64,000 bases of DNA from Cryptomeria japonica (Eukaryota; Streptophyta; Pinopsida; Cupressales; Cupressaceae): contig NC_081409.1 of NCBI RefSeq assembly GCF_030272615.1, positions 204,415,949 to 204,479,948 of the forward strand. The letters run 5' to 3'. The translations under genes were made by a program, and so were the position numbers. Every line of letters starts with the position of its first letter. The first letter of the stretch is position 1. Below, piece after piece: positions 48,197 through 58,880 of the stretch. Under the pieces are notes generated by a model. The model was not told the DNA's origin. It saw nothing but the letters and a program-made list of their open reading frames with translations, and ran no database searches.

Positions 48197-48731
48197 TTAA
48201 GTTTTCAAATAGTTTTGCCATATTCTTTTAACCATTCTTGTACAAGTTCGTTCATTCATTTTATCGGGCATTGGCTTCAAAATATTCTCATCGATGTCAA
48301 TTAGATACTTTGGTTTCCTACAAATGATTCTAGAAGGTGTTAACATCAGTGCATTGCGTGCATTACGTATATTCATCGTATCAAATAGAGCCGGTGTATG
48401 TTCATCATTGCATGCATTAGGTACATTCATTGCATTAGGTTCATACGGAAAATCAAATGTTGTTGGTGCGTCTTCGTCATTTGTTTGATTATTCATTGTG
48501 ATCTCTTCTTCAATTACATTTGTTCGTTTGGTAACTCAAATTGAGATGTTGAGGATGACGTACCTTCTTGTCCCATTGCTCTTATGTCACGTAATTTCTT
48601 CATACATTGTCTTTGTCTTTCCTTTTCAGCCTCTCGTTGTTCCACCATTCCCCACTTGTTCTTTCTCATCATTAATATCAATTGTCTTAAATAGAATCAT
48701 TTTACATATATATGTAAACAAAAGTTCTTAA
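48197..48731 (-). pseudogene. Unrecognised decayed open frame
   Basis: The minus-strand reading starts with a highly charged, basic and coiled segment (KNKWGMVEQREAEKERQRQC). After a one-base frameshift near 48520 it continues in the frame that stays open from 48496 to 48197 (acidic DEDAPTTFDFPYEP, then a Pro/Asn/Arg-rich part). The joined frames look like one protein of about 175 residues. No family recognised. A transposable-element protein N-terminus is plausible, but there is no motif to prove it. Confidence 0.35.
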
Positions 48732-48740
48732 ACAATCAAA

Positions 48741-49145
48741 AAACCATTAAATTGAGAATTATCATTATTTTTTTAAATCAAAACTATTAAACAATCGCAA
48801 TAACATTGACCAAGCTAATAAGAACAACAATTCAATCATTTGAAATCATGCAAAACAAAAATTTCACCTACTTCCATATGGAAAAATTTCACAGAAGCAT
48901 AGTAATAGTTGCAGTGGGGCCTTCAATGACCTCAAAAACTTCTTTTGAGGTTGTTGAGGCTATTGGGAAACTAAAAGTATGTTCAAGAACAACGTACGCG
49001 GTATGTTCAGTAACCTCGTGCACGCTTTTAGTCCCAAAAAATGCTTAGCAGGCCAACATCCATATTCCCAATACCCCATACGGGCTTTTAATTTATCAAA
49101 ACCCCGTACGTGTTACTTGTAGTAAAGAAAATGTGAAGGAAAAGG
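48741..49145. other. Unassigned stretch before the purine arrays
   Basis: No gene. Words such as CAACGTACGCGG and AACCTCGTGCACGC (48990-49025) recur in altered form beside the palindrome at 51220-51265, so the two may belong to one repeated structure enclosing the arrays. Confidence 0.4.
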
Positions 49146-49151
49146 GAGGGG

Positions 49152-49312
49152 GGAGAGAGAGAGAGAGAGAGAGAGAGGGGAGGGGGAGATAGAGGGAGAG
49201 AGGATGGAGAGGGAGAGGGAGGGAGATGGAGAGAGAGTGAAAGGGAGAGGGATGGAGAGAGAGAGGGGGGAGAGAGAGTGGGAGATAGAGGGAGAGGGAG
49301 AGAGAGAGGGGT

Positions 49313-49367
<55 letters not shown>
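49152..49367. repeat. Purine-rich (GA)n/(GGGAGA)n array
   Basis: Almost pure GA and GGGA repeats, with the longest uninterrupted (GA) run at about 49315-49367. Long Arg/Glu or Ser/Leu open frames over it are artefacts of the repeat. Confidence 0.95.
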
Positions 49368-49370
<3 letters not shown>

Positions 49371-49788
49371 ATTCCATTGTGTTTTGTTTTATAATATATT
49401 GGCAGCTGAACAAGTCAGATGTTTTTTAGGCCATGTTTGAAGGGGATCTGATGGTTCAAAAGAAAGGAGTGATTGTGATAAGAGAGGTGGGAGATAAGAT
49501 TATTATGTTCCAAATGGTATATAACGAGATGGGTAAATAGAATATAGTGATGAAAGAGGTGAGAGGATAAAGTATTATGTTTCAGGTTGCAGGTTTCATG
49601 GAGAACGGAAGAGTAGAACTGATAGTGGAGGAGGTAGGAGGAGAAAGCTTGAAAGTGTTTTTGAATTTTCTCTACACAAGAAAAGTGGGTGATAATTTAA
49701 AATTTTTGCCAATTATAAACAACTTGCGAGGCTTGCAGCCAATTTTAAGATAAAGAATTTGTTTACCAAGTTGAATTTGTGTATGGAT

Positions 49789-50083
49789 GGAGTATGGAGG
49801 AAGGGAGAGAGGGGGAGCATGTTGGTTTGTTATTTTTATAAGTAGTATTGGTACTGCTTTTTATATTGTAATAATGGTTCATCTTGTCACCTTAGGAAAC
49901 CATATGACCCCTTAGGACATCTGCTCCTAAAGGGTCATGTGGTGTGCTAAGGGGTCACATGATGTCATTAGGTGTTATGTGGGGTCCTAAGGGAGAGAGA
50001 GAGAGAGAGAGAGAGGGGTGGGATGGGAAAGTAAGGGAGATAAAGGGGGTAGGGAGAGAGAAAGAGTGGGGAGGGAGAGAAGA

Positions 50084-50117
<34 letters not shown>

Positions 50118-50307
50118 AGGGGGTATGGAGGAAGGGAGAGAAGGGGATCATGTTGGTTTTTTATTCTTGTAAGAAGTATTGGTACTTCTTTTTATATTGT
50201 AATAATGGTTCATCTTTCCACCTTACGAGACCGTAACTCCATCTTGCCATCTTGACCCCTTAGGACAACATATGCTCCAAAAGGGTCATGTGGTGTTATG
50301 TGGGGTC

Positions 50308-50350
<43 letters not shown>

Positions 50351-50400
50351 GAAGAAGGGAGTGAGGGAGGGGGAGAGAGAGAGAGAGAGGAATAAAAAAG
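49789..50400. repeat. Tandem duplication of about 330 bp units with GA arrays
   Basis: Units starting near 49789 and 50120 share TATGGAGGAAGGGAGAGA, CATGTTGGTTT, TTTTTATATTGTAATAATGG, a GACCCCTTAGGACA word, AAGGGTCATGTGGTG, and a GA array following TTATGTGGGGTCCT. Confidence 0.8.
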
Positions 50401-50439
50401 GGAGGGAGGGAGATGGAGGGAGAGGAAGAGATGTGACAT

Positions 50440-50683
50440 GATGTCATTAAGAGTCACGTGGGGTCCTAATTGAGCCACACATGTGTTACAATACCATATG
50501 ACCCCTTAAGATAACATACATGGTCTAAAGAGATCATATGGCATCATTAGGGGTCATGTAGGGTCATAATGGGGTCGCACATGTGTTAGAACATCATATG
50601 ACCCCTTAGGACATCATATGGTCTTAAGGGGTCATATGTGTGCTAAGGGACCTTACATGATGTCATTAGGTGTTATGTGGGGT

Positions 50684-50762
<79 letters not shown>
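50440..50762. repeat. Short GGGGTCAT/ATGACCCC repeats and a (GA)38-like array
   Basis: Repeated words CATATGACCCCTTA, AGGGGTCATGTAGGG and GATGTCATTAG occur several times in both orientations, so the block can fold on itself. It ends in an uninterrupted GA run at about 50685-50762. Confidence 0.85.
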
Positions 50763-50766
<4 letters not shown>

Positions 50767-51021
50767 TACAATGTACAATAAGATATCAAAAGACAATATA
50801 TATCAATATACATGTACATGTACATACACATATACATATAATACACATAAAATATTAAAAGATAATACACATACATACATATTATATATATTATACATGT
50901 ATATATTATAAACATACATATATGTATACATACGTCATATGCATATTATATACATATACATACATATGTGTGTGTATATATATACACATATTTTATATTC
51001 ATACAATATATATATGATACT

Positions 51022-51131
51022 AACCGTGTACGCAGTTCTTCCTATGATACTATAACATAGAGAAATTAATGTGTATGTTTAAAATGTGTGTGTGTGCATA
51101 CATACACACACACACACACACACACAGATAT

Positions 51132-51162
<31 letters not shown>

Positions 51163-51237
51163 CACACACACACATTTTAAACATACACATTAATTTCTCT
51201 ATGTTATAGTATCATAGGAAGAACTGCGTACACGGTT
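51022..51237. repeat. Palindrome with 105-bp arms and 6-nt loop
   Basis: Left arm 51022-51126 and right arm 51133-51237 appear to be exact reverse complements, separated by GATATA. The arms begin AACCGTGTACGCAGTTCTTC and end in (CA)n meeting (TG)n at the centre. Confidence 0.93.
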
Positions 51238-51597
51238 CTTATTCAAAAGAAACCTCATACACGCTCTTGTCTGTTTCGGCATGTGAATAGGCTTGGATGA
51301 CAAATTTGTGGTTTGGAAGTTTGATTTCCCTCCATTTCTCACCTTTTTGACATGTTTTATTTTATGAACCTAGTTTCTCGACTTTGTCATCATTGGGTTT
51401 ACACTTCATCAAGTGGGTATTTCTAAAATTGCCACCATATTTTCACCCATCTTTTAAGCTTTCTAACCATATAATTTTTTTTAAAGTTGAACAACAATAA
51501 CATATTATTATTGAATTTCTTTTACCAGTGTCTCCATAGTTTTCAGAGACATATGCGTACCACTTTTCTAATAACTTTTGATCTACTTATCCAAATT

Positions 51598-51650
<53 letters not shown>

Positions 51651-52148
51651 AGTGCACTTGATTCTTTAAAAAAAAATTTTAAAAAAATTGCAGTTTCGAT
51701 TGTTTTGGTGCAAGTTATGCTTTATGCACAAACATGTACCTGATTTTTAGGATGTGCTCGATTGGAAAAATCATTAAAAAAAAATACTCAACAAAAAATT
51801 ACAAAAAAATACACAACTTCTAGTTCTCACTCTTACCTATCTTTCTACCAAAGGATTTGTCAAAATACTAAATCCAACTATGACTTTTTTTATGCGCACG
51901 TCAAACACTATGTTATGTTTTAGAGAAAAAATCAGGGTCTATTTTTCATGCACGAAGGATTTGACCACCTTAATCCTATCCAATTTTGAAAAAAAATAGT
52001 AGTTTGGAAACTAGATTTAGAGTACTACAATCTTTGTTCTTTGAGTATCTTCATATCTTGAGTGAATGGTTCTCAACTTTCTCCTCGAAGTTCAGATTTA
52101 CCTGATTTCAAAAAAGACGTTTCCACTTATACCCCCCTTTTTGCATAG
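51238..52148. other. Unassigned AT-rich stretch
   Basis: No gene. It includes an (AT)n microsatellite listed separately and several A-runs. Confidence 0.4.
51600..51643. repeat. (AT)n microsatellite
   Basis: About 22 uninterrupted AT dinucleotides. Confidence 0.97.
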
Positions 52149-52505
52149 CATCTTGGTGCACTTACCCTACGACTGGCTGATAATCGTGATATGTGAGGAC
52201 TCCTTGCTAAACTCAGTGAAAATACTTTGATCAAAGATCAGGCGATCAAGTAGAACAAGACTTCGGAGTTCATTAAAAATCTAAGGGTTAATGTTCCAAC
52301 CGAGTGCAGTTAGATGATAATAAAGAGGATAGGGCCCTTTTACAAAACTAAAAAACTTGACACTTATATCATTAGAGGATCGACTGATCAGGTGTCTTGT
52401 GAACTAAAGGGAAAAAGACTTGGTTCCAATAAGTTTTTAAAGATTGATGAGGCGACATATATGCTTAAGCCTTGAAAGGTAAAGAGGGTAACAGTGAAAA
52501 ACTAA
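52149..52505 (+). pseudogene. Decayed coding sequence of unknown type
   Basis: One frame reads like protein for about 118 codons despite four stops (TGA, TAG, TAG, TGA). Segments are HLGALTLRLADNRDM, GLLAKLSENTLIKDQAIK, NKTSEFIKNLRVNVPTECS and KKLDTYIIRGSTDQVSCELK. Charged residues and a non-repetitive composition suggest a former protein, possibly from a retroelement. No domain recognised. Confidence 0.35.
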
Positions 52506-54050
52506 GCAATGTGAATAGGTCCACATAAAAAGTGATAATAAGTAACTAGCTATCAAATGACTCTATTTACACTAACATTAAGAACCCTAAGTCAAAGACA
52601 AGAAAAATGGTGATTAAATTCTTTCTTTGGAAAGTGGGTATTAAGGAAGATGCCCACACAACAAGTAGTTTAGGAGTGCATATTGAAGATCAGAGCAAGG
52701 ATTAAGAATGGAATATAGTTCAGTGTCTTTTCTCTCATTAACATATTTACTTTGTTAATGGTAGGCTTTGATAACTTTATAGACCCATAGAAGGGGCTTG
52801 CTAAAATTTCAAAGTTGGTAATTGTTAATAAACATTATGAGCTATTTTAAGCAAGGGGTCTTATGGTTTTTAAATCATCCTTATTATTCTAAAAATAGGT
52901 GAAAAATAAGATGCTTAAGTAATTATAGCAATTTAATAGATTTATTTTTAAATGGCATGCAAGATGTCAAATAAACATAAAATTTATTTGGTTGAGAAAA
53001 TTTTACTCCCCTTTTGTATGGTCAATTGAAAAATTGCATCTATAAATGTGTGACTCCCATTTGACATGAAAAGATCCATTTTAATCTTATAGGCACAATT
53101 TTTAATTCCATGGGACTTTTTACAAATTAAAAATAAGAGCTCAAGGCCCTTCCATGGAATTGCTTTCTAAATAGTTATGAACTGCCATTTTCATTAGAAA
53201 CCCATAATTGTATTGTATTTCTAATTTCCTCAAATCCCTCATTTTATGTATCAAAAAATAGTAAAATACTATAGCCTTATCTAAAAAAGTGTTTGATCTA
53301 TCTTCTTTCTTCTTTCTTCTCTATATTTTAAAAGAAACTAAAAAACACACAAAAATAGCTTATGTACTATTGATCAAGATTTAATAGTCATATATTCTCT
53401 CAAACAATATAATTTATCAACTTATATTTTATTAATATTTGTTCATAAGAATCCCTCACATAATAAATGATCCACTTAGCACTCACTATAAATTTCACTT
53501 AACTTATACATTGCAAAAACATTGATATATATAAATAAGTTACCTTTTCAAATATAAAGTTACTATTTAATATTCAATTTTATTATTGATATAATAAATG
53601 ACCCAATCTAATCTTGGTAAAATATTATAATTTGAAGCTTTTACTTACCAATATCTTAAAGCCTACACTATAACTTTAACTATATTAAAAATTAAATTTT
53701 CATGATATATAAAATTTGTTGATTAATTTTCTATATATATGAAATCATTAAAAAAAAATTCTAATAAGAAAAATTAGATTCATATTCTCAACTTTTTAAA
53801 AATAATAAGTATATAATTATTATATTTTGATTAATTAAAAATTAATCTTAACAACTAAATTAATTAATATTAAAAAAAAATTACAAAAAAATTCAAACTG
53901 TCAATAAACCTTTTTTTCAAGATCGTAATAATGTCATTATTAAAGCAACATCTCTATTACAAACTCAGTTAACAACTTATCTACAACATCACACGTAGTT
54001 TTCTCTTTTAAAAAGAGAAATGTAAAGTGGATGTTGGTTAAACACATATT
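52506..54050. other. 3' flank of the peroxidase gene
   Basis: AT-rich. From about 52840 it is similar, with gaps, to 60845-62569 beside the peroxidase pseudogene, so it was part of the same duplication. A minus-strand AATAAT word near 53940 could serve as the polyadenylation signal. A short hairpin TTCTCTTTTAAAAAGAGAA (54001-54019) lies just after the stop codon and is kept in both copies. Confidence 0.6.
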
Positions 54051-56570
54051 TCAAATGAAAGTTGCAGAATCGATAACATTTTTCACCAGAGTGGCAAGGG
54101 AAGAAGTTGGATTGGGAGAGGAACACTTTCTTCTGATCTCCCCGTTACTGCCTGTCTTTACACCCAATTGACCCATTTTTTCCATGGCCGAAGAAAACTT
54201 CTTAAAGAATAGAGTTTGATTGAGGGCAAAGTCTATAACATCTTGTTTGGTGCGGTCATTTGTGAAAAGATCTTGATCAGACGTGAAGAGGCCCTGTCGA
54301 TTCATGAGGTCTACATAATATTTGTTGTCAAATGCATTAGGCGTGCGGATGTCTAATACAGTGGAGTTGGGAGAATTTGTGCTTGGACAAGTCGTATACA
54401 ACATTTTGGCGAAGGATTTGTCGAGGGTGTTGTCTTGTTTAGGATATAGTCGATTCGTAAACATTATGCAATGCCCCATTCCTATGGTGTGCGCACCTGT
54501 ACTCACCCAACATAAAAAAAAAAATCCAATTTACATATATATATATAGTTATAATGAAAAAAATGGACTGTAATCTAAAATGTCTCGTATAAAATAAAAT
54601 TGTATATAAACTTCTATTTTTAGTTGAATGATACCAAATTTATTCATAAAAATTATTTTTCATTCATGATGTGTGTCTTTTCATTCAATAAAAGAAAAAT
54701 ATAATGTGACTATCTCATAATTCTTATTAGTAGATATATGATTCAACACTTTAGAGTTAAATTAATAAAGAGTCTAAGTCTTGTTTTGACTTCATTAGAT
54801 GAAAAGTGAAACAACTGAAAACATTATCTACAATTTTCTCCACTTAGATCTTACCAAAGTTAATAAGATTCAAAATCATGTTTTGAATTCAATAGATCAA
54901 AAGAGAAACAAAAAAAAAACATGATTTATAATTTTTTCCACTCAGATTTGCTTCTCTAACTCTTTATTCTAACAATGGATCATAGAGTGTGAATCAAAAT
55001 GTTGATGTTAAAAAGACTCAAATCACACTCTACATGAACTGTGGAAACCCAATGTCTACAAAAGTTAGAATCGTGTTTTGATTCAATAGATCAAAAGACA
55101 AACAACTACAAACATAATTTCCAATGTTTACCTCTAAGATTTAATAGATCTTATGTGATTAAGAACAATCACGAAAATTCCATATGTACTCTAGTATGCA
55201 AAATAAAATTCTAAATATCAAGTATATAAAATAAATAATAAATAAAAATAATTTTAAATATTGAAAGATTCAAAATAGATAATATAGAGAAAGAACCTGA
55301 AAGAGCCACAAGATCAGTGGCATCAAGACTTTTTCTACGAAAAGCTTGAATGAGGTCAGAGACCTTAGACGATGGACCTGGGAGGTTTGCATTTGTTTCC
55401 TCTTCGCTCGCAAATGTTAGGCTGTCCCTTCGTCCTAGTGCCACCTTGTAGTTTGGCCCTCCAGCCTATAAAAGCAAATAATGATAAACTTTTTTATTCT
55501 ATTATTTTCTTATAAATCTTAACAATCATCATTATTACACACACTTCAAAATATCAATTGATTTAACCAACTTATTGATATCTAATAAATCAAAGAAGTT
55601 GGTTAACCATTAAAAAATTAAAATTAATAACACAATCGAATCCAGAAGAAGTTAAAAAAAACAATAGTAATAGATGGTGAAAACTTGATGCCATTAACTA
55701 AGTTTCAAAGTCAAACAGCCTGACTAAACTCAAAAAGAGTTGAAGACCTTGCTTTTCTAAAAAGATTCAGAGATGCCAGATTGATTTTTAATGTAAAGAA
55801 ACAGTAACAGACTCGAATCCAGAAGTAAGAAAGAACAACGATAATAGGTTGCTAAAACAATGTCATTAAACTAAAACTAAACAGACAACTAAGAAACCCA
55901 AAAAAGAAAAAAATCCAGTATGATCTGCAGATGTATTAGCAAAAGTTCAGATCACGATTCCTTCTTGTAGAAGAAAAGAAACAGCTATTTGTCTAAAACA
56001 GAGAAAATTTTGGAAACAGATAGTGTTGAGTAGAAACAAATTTACCTCTACGACTGAATCCCGAGTTGCGAGAGTAGTAATATCTGCGCAGGACACCACG
56101 ACACCGCAGGCCTCGTCCACACGCTTTTTAATGTCGTTTATTATTTCTAAAGCTTTTTTCCGTAGTGTTAAATTTGGAGGGGCCTTTTGCTCGCTGGACG
56201 GTCCATCCAACAGAACAGAAGCGTCACACCCCTGTGCAACACATGATTTCAACAATATTTAACACCAACCCAGCAAACAAACAAACATGGCGAAACAAAC
56301 ATAGATTTGTTAAAGCAGAACCTGAACAAAACAGTCATGAAAGTGAACACGTAGCAACCCGGCGGCCTGGGTGATATCCTGATTCATATAAAACTTGATT
56401 CTATTCTTGACAATGGATTCCAGTTTGGGGCAGGTGCTCTTATAAAAGGTCCATGAAAGCCCATTTGCCAGAGGAGGGTCTGCATTCAAAGACAAAACAT
56501 TCTCTACTCTAGCGGAAGCAAACGAAATGGAGACAAGGAAAAACAGAGAGAGCAGAGTAATCTTCTCCAT
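54051..56570 (-). CDS. Class III (secretory) peroxidase, four exons, intact
   Basis: Plant heme peroxidase that oxidises phenolics with hydrogen peroxide in the cell wall or vacuole. Exons on the minus strand: 56570-56322, 56231-56046, 55465-55297 and 54496-54051, 349 codons in all. Every intron is GT-AG, and intron positions are the classic ones of the family. Residues 1-20 are a hydrophobic signal peptide. Distal Arg74 and His78 sit in LLRVHFHDCFV, proximal His204 in LSGAHTIG. All eight disulfide Cys are present (47, 80, 85, 125, 131, 211, 238, 326). A 23-residue tail after the last Cys could be a vacuolar sorting propeptide. Sequence style (PPNLTLR, TVLDIRTPNAFDNKYYVDLMNRQGLF) is closest, from memory, to Arabidopsis PRX12-like enzymes. 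Intron 3 holds a MITE fragment. No disabling change seen. Confidence 0.95.
54961..55030. mobile_element. MITE fragment in peroxidase intron 3
   Basis: GATCATAGAGTGTGAATCAAAATGTTGATG followed by AAAAAGACTCA matches the right arm of the inverted-repeat element at 41933-42155 (GATCACGGAGTGTGATGTAGAATGTTGATG, cited in parts). Only part of one arm is present, so it is a remnant. Confidence 0.6.
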
Positions 56571-56621
56571 TGGAAAAAAAACACGAAGCTTTTTTGGTGC
56601 CCACTGAAGAAGTGGGGTGGG

Positions 56622-56632
56622 GGTATTTAACA
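56622..56632 (-). promoter_or_regulatory. Putative TATA box of the peroxidase gene
   Basis: On the minus strand GTTAAATACCC lies about 55-60 bases before the ATG, in a non-coding stretch with CT-rich sequence after it. Its position would imply a short leader of roughly 25-30 bases. Only the sequence word supports it. Confidence 0.4.
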
Positions 56633-56639
56633 AGGGTGA

Positions 56640-57214
56640 AGACGTGGAAAAGGCAAGTGGGACTGGAACAGACATCGGATTGCTCACTCCTTTTCAATTT
56701 TTTTTTAACTTCAGTGAGGAAAATCCCCATACCGTGAGAAATCCGTTCAAATCTGAATTCCAACTAATGGAGGAAATGTTTTCTATTTTAAAACAGGGTT
56801 GCAGTCCCTGTCAAATGATATTAAAAATAGATTGCGGTGATACGATGAGTGATGGGTAGTATAATTTGTTTTATATTTATGTTTTGTAGTGGGAAGAGTG
56901 TCAATGGATTCTTAAGGATCAAGTCTTGTTTAATGTAAGACTTCCATATTGTAAATGATGAGGTTGGGATCGTTTTGGAGATTTTGAAGGGGAGGCATAC
57001 CCCTCAATCAATGACTCTTAGTTCAGAGGTTTCAATCTAAAGATTTATAAAATATTTTTTATTTAATTTTTAGTAAAATTATGTATGGTAGAAATGTCTA
57101 AAATGTTTTTAATTTAGTTAATGTAAAATTGTATGCAGACAAGAAATATGTAACATTTTAAGTAAATTATAGAAATTATGGCTTAATTGTTTCTAAAATA
57201 GATTGTGTTAGAGA
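56640..57214. other. Upstream region of the peroxidase gene
   Basis: No gene. The first 60 bases or so also occur next to the pseudogene copy (63420-63470). The rest is AT-rich without recognised repeats. Confidence 0.4.
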
Positions 57215-57278
57215 TTTTTAACATTGATATTTCGGATCACACTTGTGACCCATCATCAAGATGATAAAAAAGAGCAAA
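57215..57278. mobile_element. MITE fragment
   Basis: AACATTGATATTTCGGATCAC and CCATCATCAAGATGA resemble the left arm of the element at 41933-42155 (CAACATTTCAGATCAC, TATCATCAAGATGA). The second arm is absent. Confidence 0.55.
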
Positions 57279-57322
57279 TAGAATAAAGGTGGATTAGCTG
57301 TAAACCCAAACAAACTAAAAAA

Positions 57323-57420
57323 TAGAGGGGTGGTGGGAAGAGAGAAAGAGTAAAAAGAGAGGGGTGGTGGGAATAGAGAAAGGGTAAAAGGAGAGGGGTG
57401 GAGGGAAGAGAGAGCGGGGA
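57323..57420. repeat. Purine minisatellite, about three units of 40 bp
   Basis: GAGAGGGGTGGTGGGAA, AGAGAAAG and GTAAAA recur three times with small changes. Confidence 0.85.
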
Positions 57421-58377
57421 ACAAGGCATCAAGAAAGAAAAAAGGAAAACATTTAAAACATTATGAATATGAGACAAAATTTAAGACAAAAAAAACACAA
57501 AATAATGCACAAAAATAATTAATTATAAAAGAATAATTACATATAAAACAATAGATTATATATGAGATATAAATTTAAGAAGAATAAAATCTAGATTATT
57601 TTTTCTTTTTAAGAAATTTAGAATTTAAAAAAGAAATTCAAAGTAAAACTCACAGTTTATTGTCCATTCCTTTCCTTTCGTTTTTCCACTGAGATGAAAA
57701 GAACCATCATTCTTGTTTGTGAGTAAGATTCTTTGTCCCCCACTCAATAACTTTGAGCAGACCACAAAATTTAAAACTAAAATTTATTTCTGCGTGCGGC
57801 GAAAATATCGAAGAAACACGGGTCATCTTATCTAGAATGTTGTTATCCTAATTGGGCAAATCAACGAATAAAAACATATCGCCGTTTTCAAAGATTCGCA
57901 AAGTTATTAAATAACAGAGCAATTTAAGGTGTAGATTCATTCCAGAGAAGTTGGAATGCATGTACACCGTCTCTTTTAATTATAGTTTGAGCCTCTTTTT
58001 TCGTAATTTAGCGGTCACTATCACCGACTCGTTTGAAGATGCCATCATAACGTGGAACGATTTGTCGTATATAAGCAACTAGTAATGTACCTTTATGTGC
58101 AATGTATATGTCCACGAGGTCTGGAAGGTGAAATGGGTAAAATTTTGGTTTATATTTTAGGTATATGTGAATTGGAGGTTGCAAAAGTGTAGGAAGGGCG
58201 CTTCTTATAGAATAAACTTAAAATAGGAGAAAAGAGAAAAATATAAATCCTTTGTAAGAGGGAGAGGGAGTATTTAAAGAATTTTCAATATCATAACATA
58301 GAAAATATTTACATATAAATTAAAGAGACAAACGGTAATAATATTTGATAGAATAACACATTGTAAGTTGTAAGTGT
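57421..58377. other. Unassigned AT-rich stretch
   Basis: No open frame or repeat recognised. Confidence 0.4.
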
Positions 58378-58880
58378 TAGGGGAAGAACACCATCCATGT
58401 TTCAATAACTATTCATTCTTTGCACATTCAACCTTTCAATTACTAATTTTAAAGAAACGAAAAAAAAAACTAAAAATCCATTAATAAATTTCACATGTAC
58501 CAATAGTCACCCATTTCTTAGCATTTTTGGACAATAATTGACCCATTTGTGCACCTTTACCTATAGCACATGACTATTGGGGTATTTGTCCATAATTATT
58601 GGCAAAAAAAAAAATTGATGGAGGTCGAGACACACGAGCACGACAACTAGTATTGGCAATTTTAAGTGGTTGGTTGTTCAAGCATCTTTAAGTATTGGAC
58701 AACACTTTGAAATGTGTACTTTGTAACCCTTCCCCGCATAATGAATCCCACAACATGCATCGTTACTACCCAAAAGCCATAACAATATAGCTATAAGCAG
58801 TTAAGCCGCATGCAGAAATTTTTTTTAAAAAGTGTTGAAATCTGATGTACGTTTAGGATCTATGGGTGCATAGCATTTCC
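58378..58880. repeat. Dispersed repeat R, copy 2
   Basis: Same order of words as 41085-41600 (CCATGTTTCAAT, CATGTACCAATAG, GCACATGACTATTGG, GGACAACACTTTGAAATG, AGCTATAAGC, TTAGGATCTATGGGTG). It includes a small insertion near 58610-58650. Non-coding. Confidence 0.75.

Noticed and set aside
49088-49440. Long Ser/Leu and Arg/Glu open frames
   Set aside because: They only translate GA/CT repeats; no stop codon can arise in pure GA arrays.
49150-50762. Regularly spaced repeats as a CRISPR-like array
   Set aside because: Units are low-complexity satellites in a plant nuclear genome, without uniform repeats or unique spacers.
50018-50915. Arg/Glu- and Tyr/Ile-rich open frames
   Set aside because: Same repeat artefact, continued into TA/CA microsatellite sequence.
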